Origin: Deltaproteobacteria bacterium
Lineage (GTDB): Bacteria; Desulfobacterota; Syntrophobacteria; Syntrophobacterales; Syntrophobacteraceae
Direction: 5' to 3'
DNA: 49,882 bases
NCBI GenBank assembly: GCA_021813685.1
Contig: JAKAJS010000146.1
Coordinates: 1-49,882, forward strand
Shown: piece by piece, positions 34,811 to 41,448 of the stretch
Layout of the letters: each line of letters begins with the position of its first letter
Numbering within the stretch: position 1 is the stretch's first letter
Position numbers and translations under genes: made by a program
The notes under the pieces: model-generated
The model's input: the letters and a program-made list of their open reading frames with translations, nothing else
Told to the model about the DNA's origin: nothing
Databases searched by the model: none

Positions 34811-34900
34811 TACGGCGGCGTGTCGCCGCTGCCGGGTCGCCTGGCCCTTCCGCACGGCCAACTCTATAATCATGATGACCCCGCCGCCGCCGCGCCGCAG
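34811..34900. repeat. MITE-like repeat, copy 3
   Basis: Shares GCCGCTGCCGGGT-GCCTGGCCC-TCCGCA-ATAATC-TGATG-CCCCGCCGCC with copy 1. Its left end GGCGGCGTGTCGCCGCTGCC is the reverse complement, with one mismatch, of the right end of copy 2. It lies in the 374-base gap 34661-35034 between lepB and the htrA-like gene, where no other feature was recognised. Confidence 0.75.
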
Positions 34901-35034
34901 TTGCAATGGTTTGAATCGCTGCTTACAATTGCGGCCAATTGGATGCACAAGACCCGATGAATACGGTAACCGCCATGATGTGAACCGGTGCAAAAATTGG
35001 AAAAATTGCATATCCCCAAAAGAGGAGTCCGTAA

Positions 35035-36468
35035 ATGGCCGAAAAGCGTTCGAGAAATCCTGTCTCCCTGCTTTTGCTGACTTCACTGGTCCTGGTCTTT
35101 GTTCTGGCATACGATACGGTCAAATCCCGCGCGCAAACCAACGAGCCAAATCTTGTCACTGCGGTGGAAAAAGTGGCAAAGGAGGGCATCCCCGCGGTCG
35201 TGCACGTCGAGGTGACGGAGCGCCAGGAGATTTCGATCCCTTCTTTTCCCTTTCAAAACGATCCGTTTTTCAGGCAATTCTTTGGACTTCCCCAGTCCGG
35301 CAAGGTTCAGAGGGAGATATTCGGGCTGGGCAGCGGGGTGATCATCGATGCTTCCGGCCATATTCTCACCAACTATCATGTCGTCGGGGGAGCGACCAAA
35401 ATCCGGGTGGTGCTGGCCGACGGCAGGGTATTTTCCGGAAAGTCGGTAAAGGTGATCGGAACAGACCCGAAGACAGACCTTGCAGTCATTCAGATTCTGG
35501 GAAAGGGCCCATTTCCTTATCTGCCGTTCGGAGACTCGGACCAGGTGAAAGTCGGGCAGTGGGTCGTAGCCATCGGGCAGCCTAGGGGATTGAGTGAAAC
35601 CGTCACCCAGGGGATCATCAGCGCCAAGCACCGCACCGGACTCTCCGAACCCAGCAACTACCAGGATTTTCTGCAGACCGATGCGGCCATAAACCCGGGC
35701 AACAGCGGCGGACCGCTCATGAATTTACGCGGAGAGGTGATCGGCATAAACTCTGCGATCATTTCCAAGTCGGGGGGGTTCGAGGGGCTGGGGTTCGCCA
35801 TTCCGAGCAATATAGCAGCCTATGTGTCACAGCAGCTGATACAGCACGGCAAGGTGGTCCGGGGATGGATGGGGGTGAGCCTCCAGAAGATCACGCCGGC
35901 ACTTGCCGGCTCGTTTCGTTTGAAAAGCTACCGCGGCTCGCTCGTTTCCGATGTGCTGAAGGGGGGCCCTGCCGATCGGGCGGGTCTGAAGCGTGGAGAC
36001 GTGATTACGGCCTTTCAGGGAAAATCCGTCGATAACCCTTCAATTCTACGAAACGACATCTCTCTTACCCCCCCCGGATCAGAGGTAAAGCTCACGGTCA
36101 TCCGCAACGGCGCAAGCCAGGATATATCGGTAAAGATCGGAAGTCTCGAGGCCCGCCAGAAGGCGCTCGAAAATTCATTGAAGGAGGACTTCGGGGTGAC
36201 GGTCCGGCCGCTAACCGCAGGCGAGGCAGACCGGTACGGACTGCGTTCGCAAGTGGGAGTGGCGGTGGTGGATGTCTTGCGGGACAGTCCTTTCGGGAGG
36301 GCAGGTTTTCAAAAAGACGATCTGATCCTGCAAGTCGATAACGACCGGATAGACGGCCCGGCAACTCTTTTCAGGATTCTACGCTCTCTTAAAGGAAGAA
36401 ATATCAAAGTCGTAGCCGTGGATCACAACTCCGGGCAAAGCACCCTGGTCGGGGTGCGTCTTAAATAA
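35035..36468 (+). CDS. HtrA/DegP-type serine protease with two PDZ domains
   Basis: A 477-residue periplasmic protease/chaperone. A signal anchor spans about residues 11-26 (SLLLLTSLVLVFVLAY). The trypsin-like domain has the full triad: His115 (LTNYHVVGGA), Asp148 (DPKTDLAVI) and Ser224 (NPGNSGGPLMN). PDZ1 is about 270-365 (GWMGVSLQKITPALAGSF, ADRAGLKRGDVITAFQG) and PDZ2 about 385-475 (GRAGFQKDDLILQVDNDRI). This layout matches DegP/MucD/DegQ. AGAGGAGTCC precedes the ATG. A terminator-like hairpin follows at 36501-36535. Its expected job is degrading misfolded envelope proteins. Confidence 0.96.
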   Translation: MAEKRSRNPVSLLLLTSLVLVFVLAYDTVKSRAQTNEPNLVTAVEKVAKEGIPAVVHVEVTERQEISIPSFPFQNDPFFRQFFGLPQSGKVQREIFGLGSGVIIDASGHILTNYHVVGGATKIRVVLADGRVFSGKSVKVIGTDPKTDLAVIQILGKGPFPYLPFGDSDQVKVGQWVVAIGQPRGLSETVTQGIISAKHRTGLSEPSNYQDFLQTDAAINPGNSGGPLMNLRGEVIGINSAIISKSGGFEGLGFAIPSNIAAYVSQQLIQHGKVVRGWMGVSLQKITPALAGSFRLKSYRGSLVSDVLKGGPADRAGLKRGDVITAFQGKSVDNPSILRNDISLTPPGSEVKLTVIRNGASQDISVKIGSLEARQKALENSLKEDFGVTVRPLTAGEADRYGLRSQVGVAVVDVLRDSPFGRAGFQKDDLILQVDNDRIDGPATLFRILRSLKGRNIKVVAVDHNSGQSTLVGVRLK

Positions 36469-36500
36469 GTAAAAAGCAGAAAAACAGGGAAGAAAACAGG

Positions 36501-36535
36501 CAGGCGGGAAAGGAGACTTTCTCCCTTCCCGCCTG
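36501..36535 (+). terminator. Terminator-like hairpin after htrA-type gene
   Basis: CAGGCGGGAAAGGAGA (36501-36516) pairs with TCTCCCTTCCCGCCTG (36520-36535) with one mismatch, 33 bases after the stop. It probably serves the protease gene and may also end the convergent membrane protein gene. Confidence 0.65.
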
Positions 36536-36596
36536 GTAAGTTTCACGATGGCGTCATCATGTCATATCCGACATTGCACGCCGACCTGTCCTGGGA

Positions 36597-37247
36597 TCAG
36601 TAGTTCCTGCGGAAGGAAACGACTCTGCTCACTAGCGAGCCGGCCATGAGCACGGCCGCCGCAAGAGCCAGCAGGGCCACAAGAGACAACGTTTCGGGGA
36701 CTATTCCTATTATCGCCAGAATTCCCAGCGTTACAGCGCCCAGCCCCACGAGCACCTGCATGCTGGATAGCGCCGAAGCCGACTCGCGGGCGATCTGCTG
36801 CGAAAAGCCCCGAACGCCGAAGCGCTGGCTTTCCATTTCGCTGAGACTCGACTGCGTTCCGCTGTCCATAACGAGGGTGGCGCCGTAGACGATAATGGCA
36901 ACAGGTATCAGCGTGTGCGGCACGATGCCAAGAATCGCCAAGATGCCCAGAGCGATTCCGGCACACCCGGATACGAATCCGGCCGACATGCCGCCCCATG
37001 CGTTCGAGGTCTCGGGAGCACCAGTCGTATCCTCTGCCGCGAGGCTTGCAAACCGCCGGCCGACATCACCGGCTTCGAAGACAAAGGCTGCTCCCAACGC
37101 GATGGTCGCAACCGCGGCCAACAGCCAGGGGTACACATTGGCAAGCCCGATAATCGCGATGGCGATCGCGCCCAATCCGACGACGGCCTCCGCCATGGTG
37201 TTGCCCATAGCTACCCTGGATTGCATAGTGCCACGTTCACCGTTCAT
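36597..37247 (-). CDS. Membrane protein of three repeated helical hairpins
   Basis: A 216-residue membrane protein of no recognised family. It has three copies of one hairpin: VVGLGAIAIAIIGLANVYP...LLAAVATIALGAA near residues 22-55; GCAGIALGILAILGIVPHTL...VAIIVYGATLV near 92-127; and LVGLGAVTLGILAIIGIVPE...LALAAAVLMAGS near 165-205. Each has a GxxxGILAIxGIVP turn and an Ala/Gly-rich second helix; charged loops of about 35 residues separate them. No catalytic residues are apparent. AAGGAGAATTGCA before the ATG supports the start. It stands alone, convergent with the protease. Function unknown. Confidence 0.8.
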   Translation of the reverse strand: MNGERGTMQSRVAMGNTMAEAVVGLGAIAIAIIGLANVYPWLLAAVATIALGAAFVFEAGDVGRRFASLAAEDTTGAPETSNAWGGMSAGFVSGCAGIALGILAILGIVPHTLIPVAIIVYGATLVMDSGTQSSLSEMESQRFGVRGFSQQIARESASALSSMQVLVGLGAVTLGILAIIGIVPETLSLVALLALAAAVLMAGSLVSRVVSFRRNY

Positions 37248-37601
37248 TGCAATTCTCCTTACCTCTTTTGGTGATTGACTCGCCGGGCGGGCATGCAGTT
37301 TGGGGAACCACGGTTATATAGGTAAACGGTAAATGTTCCTTTGGGTGATCCAAAAATATACATCAAACCGCCTCGCCACCCCCGACGAGTTGTCGGCAGA
37401 AACCTCACAAACTGCAAGCCGCCGACAATTTTATGATAATCACTTTGGGCAAATAGTCTGCAATTTCGACGGGAAGACGGCTCAGGACAAACAGATGCAC
37501 GGGGAGCTGCATCCACGAAGGCGTCGGGGAAGAGCGCAAAACCCCTCCCCGGAGCATGATTTACCTTGGGGCTCCGGATTCGCTCCCGGTCAGACGAATG
37601 G
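37248..37601. other. Intergenic stretch before the PEP-CTERM cluster
   Basis: About 350 bases between the start of the membrane protein gene and the first PEP-CTERM terminator. AT-rich near 37310-37450, where the promoter of the membrane protein gene probably lies. CTCCGGATTCGCTCCCGG at 37572 is also found, slightly changed, after the other two PEP-CTERM genes. No gene seen. Confidence 0.4.
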
Positions 37602-37636
37602 AAACGGGAAGCGGGTTTTCACCCCGCTTCCCGTTT
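37602..37636 (-). terminator. Terminator of PEP-CTERM gene 1
   Basis: AAACGGGAAGCGGG (37602-37615) and CCCGCTTCCCGTTT (37623-37636) form a perfect 14-bp stem with a 7-base loop, just after the stop of the minus-strand gene. The stem ends in UUU. Confidence 0.75.
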
Positions 37637-37664
37637 AACAGACTGGATCAGGTATTTTTAAAGT

Positions 37665-38318
37665 CTAGGCGTTCGTCTTTCTTTTTATGCCGAGGAGGCC
37701 CAGGCCGAAGAGGCCAAGACCCAGAAGGAGCAGGGTCGTGGGTTCGGGAACGGCTTGCAGATCAGTGGTTTGTAAAACCTCCGGGACGCCGTTGACCGCC
37801 GCATAATAGAGCGTGAAAGAATACACGACGCCAGGAGTCAGACCGGTAATATCAGTGGTTTCCGCAGGGGTTGGACCAGAATAATCGAAGGTCTGGGCGC
37901 CGATCTGCATCCAGAAGCCGTCGTCATGGGTTACCGTAGGGTTCGAGCCGGTAACAAGAAAACTGCCCGTGAACTTAAAGAGGCTACCGGACATCGGAGG
38001 ATTGGTCGAGGTGACGATAGGAGTAGTAGCTACCGTGCTGTTCAATCCGGCCAAACCGTTGGGATTACCGGCCCCTCCGCTCAAGAATGAACCGTAGGTG
38101 GTGCCGGGGGGATCAATGAAATTCAACTGACCGACCGTGAAGGTAGCCATTGTCGATCCTGCACTTGGAACCACCGTATTTAAATTGCTTGTAAACACCT
38201 GAGGGCTTGATGCGTTGAACCAGACCGTACCGTTAATCACACCTGCCTGAGCGTTTCCAATCGCAACGAAACCGGCTAAAACAAATACCATGCCGAAAGC
38301 CATCAATGTTTTTTTCAT
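37665..38318 (-). CDS. PEP-CTERM sorting-domain protein 1
   Basis: A 217-residue exported protein. The signal peptide is MKKTLMAFGMVFVLAGFVAI...AQA. The body is rich in Ser/Thr/Gly/Asn and beta-prone, of unknown fold. It ends with the exosortase signal VPEPTTLLLLGLGLFGLGLL and basic IKRKTNA: the PEP motif, a membrane helix, and a positive tail. The exosortase encoded at 43655 should cut and attach it outside the cell. CAGGAGGAAAGTTAC precedes the ATG. A sigma-54 promoter lies at 38388-38402. Its body is unrelated to the next two PEP-CTERM proteins, but its upstream region is clearly duplicated from theirs. Confidence 0.92.
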   Translation of the reverse strand: MKKTLMAFGMVFVLAGFVAIGNAQAGVINGTVWFNASSPQVFTSNLNTVVPSAGSTMATFTVGQLNFIDPPGTTYGSFLSGGAGNPNGLAGLNSTVATTPIVTSTNPPMSGSLFKFTGSFLVTGSNPTVTHDDGFWMQIGAQTFDYSGPTPAETTDITGLTPGVVYSFTLYYAAVNGVPEVLQTTDLQAVPEPTTLLLLGLGLFGLGLLGIKRKTNA

Positions 38319-38689
38319 GTAACTTTCCTCCTGTCTTTTGTCCAGAACCAAGTATTGCTGGCATCGAAACTCGCTGAGCTACCTTAAGCAAAGGACGTGC
38401 CGAGCTGGTTTCGATCGTTCGACATGCAGGCAACCCACCGATTTCGGGGGATAAAAGCAAATGGGCGCAGACCGGGGCAAAGGGTGAGGGGGGGCGAAAG
38501 ATGTAAATGATTCCGACGGGAAACCGGGAATAAAAAGCCGATGCAGTGATATTGCTTTGTAGATCAAGCCCTTATGCAGGCTTTGGAAATATGTAAGATT
38601 TATCGACGAAAGAGCGGTTTTTACAAATTTTTGCTGCCGCTCAAGGAGAGGTCATGAAAATATTTTAGGCGGGAGGTGGGGTGGAAGGA
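38319..38689. repeat. Duplicated upstream region, copy A
   Basis: Aligns with 39708-40100 and 41033-41447. Shared blocks include CGAAACCAG next to the promoter, GATTCCGACGG, CGGGGCAAAGGGT and TTTATCGAC. It contains the promoter and presumably the enhancer of gene 1. Confidence 0.8.
38388..38402 (-). promoter_or_regulatory. Sigma-54 promoter of PEP-CTERM gene 1
   Basis: On the minus strand CGGCACGTCCTTTGC, a GG-N10-GC match to the RpoN consensus. It predicts a start near 38376 and a leader of about 58 bases. It lies within the conserved upstream segment shared by all three PEP-CTERM genes. Confidence 0.8.
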
Positions 38690-38856
38690 TTGGGGACTGC
38701 TAGTGGCTGAGGCCAGTGGCGGAAAGACCGTGATGGTGCTGCCGATTCCCGCGCGGCTTTGGACTCCGATCAGACCTCCGTGGGCTTCGACGTTCAGTTT
38801 GCTCTGGTAGACTCCGATGCCCGACCCGCCAGGTTTGGTCGTCTTCATCGGATGGG
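38690..38856 (-). pseudogene. prsK: Relic of the prsK 3' end
   Basis: About 165 bases match the end of prsK (41447-41603). On the minus strand they still read KTTKPGGSGIGVYQSK and VEAHGG, the ATPase G2 region of the kinase. The last codons are frameshifted and the relic runs on past the old stop. Nothing before residue PMKTTKPG is present, so it cannot make a kinase. It continues without a break into upstream copy A, showing that the duplicated unit spanned the prsK end, the control region and a PEP-CTERM gene. Confidence 0.88.
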
Positions 38857-38925
38857 GGCGCAAAGCCCTCCTCTACAGGGCGGGTTAACCCGGGAGTTCC
38901 GGGTTCGCTCCCGGTCAGACGAATG

Positions 38926-38961
38926 AAAAAAGGAAAGCAGGTTTTACCCCGCTTCCCTTTT
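38926..38961 (-). terminator. Terminator of PEP-CTERM gene 2
   Basis: Arms 38928-38941 and 38948-38961 form a 14-bp stem. In the minus-strand RNA two G-U pairs complete it and a U-run follows, so it works in the direction of the PEP-CTERM gene. Confidence 0.8.
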
Positions 38962-38993
38962 GACACAGCCTCCATCAGGCACTTTTTGAGAGT

Positions 38994-39707
38994 CTAGGCG
39001 TTTGTCTTTCTTTTGATGCCGAGAAGTCCGAGGCCGAAGAGACCAAGGCCAAGGAGGAGAAGGGTTGCGGGTTCGGGCACAGGCGAGGGCGACGTCAGCA
39101 AGTCACCGCTGTGAACGTACGTTGACGTGAAGGTGGCCCCGTTAGAACTAGGGGTCGAGTCGAACTGAAGCGCGAACGTTCCGCTCCAAAGCGTGTAATG
39201 CCCATTGGAAAATGCCGTCAATCCGTAATAGTTTGCCAACGTCGGATTTACGATATCAAAGAAGGCTGAATAGACAACCTTCTTTTTGGTAGATGAAATA
39301 TTTGCGACAGTGGCGTTGGTGATGGCACCCAGGAGCAGAAGACTGTTGTTGCTAATGCCCAGGGCCGAAATTCCTCCAGCAATAGTCAACGAGGGCTTAA
39401 CGCCAGGCCCGAATTTCCATTGGCTACTATTGAAGCCGATCAAATTGCCCGAGGCAAAACCTAGATGGCCGCCTGTGATATCCAGGACCGTGCCGTTATT
39501 GAGGGGGGTGCCGTCTACTCCCACAACATTGGAAATCGTGATGCCGGTCCCTATAAGCGGACCTCCGGAGGTTGAATAACTAATGCCGGCAAATGAATTG
39601 ATGGCAGGAATCGTGAAATCCAACTCGGGATCTGCCAGGGCGCTCCCCGCCGTCATAAACCCCACTAAAGCAACAACCATACCTAAAACTGCCAATGTTC
39701 TTTTCAT
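38994..39707 (-). CDS. PEP-CTERM sorting-domain protein 2
   Basis: A 237-residue exported protein. Signal peptide MKRTLAVLGMVVALVGFM...ALA, a mature part starting DPELDFTIPAINSFAGISYS, and the C-terminal sorting signal PVPEPATLLLLGLGLFGLGL followed by IKRKTNA. It is close to identical in layout and length to protein 3 (same 237 residues, most positions the same by eye), so the two are recent duplicates. The body has no known domain. CAGGAGGTGAAAGAAC precedes the ATG, and a sigma-54 promoter is at 39783-39797. Expected to be processed by the exosortase at 43655. Confidence 0.93.
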   Translation of the reverse strand: MKRTLAVLGMVVALVGFMTAGSALADPELDFTIPAINSFAGISYSTSGGPLIGTGITISNVVGVDGTPLNNGTVLDITGGHLGFASGNLIGFNSSQWKFGPGVKPSLTIAGGISALGISNNSLLLLGAITNATVANISSTKKKVVYSAFFDIVNPTLANYYGLTAFSNGHYTLWSGTFALQFDSTPSSNGATFTSTYVHSGDLLTSPSPVPEPATLLLLGLGLFGLGLLGIKRKTNA

Positions 39708-39782
39708 GTTCTTTCACCTCCTGTTGTCCAAAAGGCCATCGTTTCGCGCTTTGCTGGTTTCGAAACTTGCTGAGTATTTTGA

Positions 39783-39797
39783 GCAAGAGGCGTGCCG
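39783..39797 (-). promoter_or_regulatory. Sigma-54 promoter of PEP-CTERM gene 2
   Basis: CGGCACGCCTCTTGC on the minus strand (GG-N10-GC). CGTGCCGAA and TTCGGCACG also form a 9-bp inverted repeat across the -24 element, which may be a regulator site. Confidence 0.8.
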
Positions 39798-39933
39798 AAC
39801 TGGTTTCGACGTTTCGGCACGGAGGTAACCAACCGATTTCACGGGATAAATGCAATTGGGCGCGCAGACCGGGCAAAGGGCGAGGCGGACAAACGACGTA
39901 AGCAATTCCGACGGAAAACCGGGAATGAAAAAC

Positions 39934-39954
39934 CAAGGCAGCGATACTGCCTTG
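39934..39954. promoter_or_regulatory. Candidate upstream activator palindrome
   Basis: CAAGGCAG-CGATA-CTGCCTTG, a perfect 8-bp inverted repeat about 140 bases upstream of the -24 element, where an enhancer for an NtrC-type regulator would sit. The other two copies keep it only partly (CGATATTGCCTTG and GTGATATTGC). Confidence 0.45.
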
Positions 39955-40251
39955 CAAATCGCGGCATTATGCAGATTTTGAGAATATGTAAAATTTATCG
40001 ACAGAAAAGCAATTTTCTGCAGCTTTATGCTGCCTCGGCAAGAAGATGTCAAGGAAATAATGTAACCGGGAAGCGAAAAAATATGGAGGCGGGATGGAAA
40101 AAAAGGCTTAGGGCCTTCCCCGAACGGTTACGGGTTTGCCGGAGATTCCCGGCGAGTGGCGTTCTCGATGGAATCGGCGGGGGGCGCAAAGCCCTCCTCT
40201 ACAGGGCGGGTTAACTCGGGAGTTCCGGGTTCGCTCCCGGTCAGACGAATG

Positions 40252-40288
40252 AAAAAAGGAAAGCAGGTTTTACCCCGCTTCCCTTTTT
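40252..40288 (-). terminator. Terminator of PEP-CTERM gene 3
   Basis: Same sequence as the terminator of gene 2: arms 40254-40267 and 40274-40287, with a U-run on the minus-strand side. The surrounding 40179-40320 is a near copy of 38854-38995. Confidence 0.8.
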
Positions 40289-40318
40289 CACGGTCTCCAT
40301 TAGGCATTTTTGGAGAGT

Positions 40319-41032
40319 CTAGGCGTTCGTCTTTCTTTTGATGCCGAGAAGTCCGAGGCCGAAGAGACCAAGGCCAAGGAGGAGAAGGGTTGCCGGTTCG
40401 GGCACAGGCGAGGGCGACGTGAGCAAGTCACCGCTGTGAATGTCGGTTGACGTGAAGGTGGCTCCGTTAGAGCTAGGGGTCGAGTCGAACTGAAACGAGA
40501 ACGTTCCGCTCCAAAGCGCATAATGCCCATTGGAATATGCCGTCAATCCGTAATAGCTTGCCAATGTCGGATTTACGATATCAAAGAAGGCTGAATACAC
40601 AACCTTCTTTTCCGTCGATGAAATATTCGCAACGGTAGCGCTGGTGATAGCACCCAGGAGCAAAAGACTGTTGTTGCTAATGCCGAGGGCAGAAATTCCT
40701 CCATCAATAGCCAACGACGGCGTAGCGCCAGGCCCGAAGTTCCATTGGGAACTGGTAAAGCTGGTCAAATTGCCCGAGGCGAAATCCAGCGTTCCGCCGG
40801 TGATAGCAAGGGTCACGTTGTTATTGAGGGGGGTGGAGTCTACGCCCTCAACCTGGCTGATAGAGATGCCGGTCCCTACAAGAGGGCCGCCAGAGGTTGA
40901 ATAACTAATGCCGGCAAATGTGTTGACGGCAGGAATCGTGAAATCCAACTCGGGATCCGCCATGGCGGTCCCCACCGTCATAAATCCCGCCAATGCCACT
41001 ACCAAGCCTAATATTAAAAGAGTTTTTTTCAT
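40319..41032 (-). CDS. PEP-CTERM sorting-domain protein 3
   Basis: A 237-residue exported protein, near twin of protein 2. Signal peptide MKKTLLILGLVVALAGFMTV...AMA, mature start DPELDFTIPAVNTFAGISYS, and sorting signal PVPEPATLLLLGLGLFGLGL plus IKRKTNA. ATG 41032 has GGAGGCAGAAGAG upstream; the frame extends to 41167 but that part lies in the leader and promoter. Sigma-54 promoter at 41108-41122. This is the copy next to intact prsK, so it or its ancestor is probably the original of the tandem set. No domain is recognised in the body. Confidence 0.93.
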   Translation of the reverse strand: MKKTLLILGLVVALAGFMTVGTAMADPELDFTIPAVNTFAGISYSTSGGPLVGTGISISQVEGVDSTPLNNNVTLAITGGTLDFASGNLTSFTSSQWNFGPGATPSLAIDGGISALGISNNSLLLLGAITSATVANISSTEKKVVYSAFFDIVNPTLASYYGLTAYSNGHYALWSGTFSFQFDSTPSSNGATFTSTDIHSGDLLTSPSPVPEPATLLLLGLGLFGLGLLGIKRKTNA

Positions 41033-41447
41033 CTCTTCTGCCTCCATCTTCTTTAAGGAACCATCGTTTCGGCTAATGCCTACATCAAAACTTCGCTCAT
41101 AGGTGGAGCAAAAGGCGTGCCGAGCTGGTTTCGACGGTTCTGAATGGAGGTAACAAACCGGTTTCAAAGGATAAATTCAATTGGCCGCGGACCGGGGCAA
41201 AGGGTGCGGGGGGCAAAAGGTGTAAATGATTCCGACGGGAAAGCGCGGATTAAAAGCAAAGGAAACGATATTGCCTTGCATATCAGGATCTTATACAGAA
41301 TTTAAGAATGCGTAATATTTATCGACAGAAAAGGGATTTTTACGGATTCTCGCTGCCTCGCGAAAGAGATGTCAAGGAAATCAGGTAACCGGGAAGCGAA
41401 AATATGGAGGCGGGTAACGGCAGGGTGGCAAGGAAGGATTGGGGGCT
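41033..41447. repeat. Duplicated upstream region, copy C
   Basis: The copy next to intact prsK, running from the start of PEP-CTERM gene 3 to the prsK stop. It aligns with A along its whole length and with B up to about 40100. No gene is seen inside. Confidence 0.8.
41108..41122 (-). promoter_or_regulatory. Sigma-54 promoter of PEP-CTERM gene 3
   Basis: CGGCACGCCTTTTGC on the minus strand, GG-N10-GC, with the conserved CGAAACCAG just upstream. The predicted leader is about 64 bases. Confidence 0.82.
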
Positions 41448-41448
41448 G

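Larger units (their letters stand above)
39708..40100. repeat. Duplicated upstream region, copy B
   Basis: Aligns with copies A and C through the promoter, the GATTCCGACGG-like block (here AATTCCGACGG) and TTTATCGACAGAAAAG. Beyond about 40100 the homology stops: unlike copies A and C it does not continue into prsK sequence. Confidence 0.8.

Noticed and set aside
39708-39960. Possible c-di-GMP riboswitch upstream of the PEP-CTERM genes
   Set aside because: Conserved blocks are upstream of the promoter, so not transcribed, and the GEMM core is absent.
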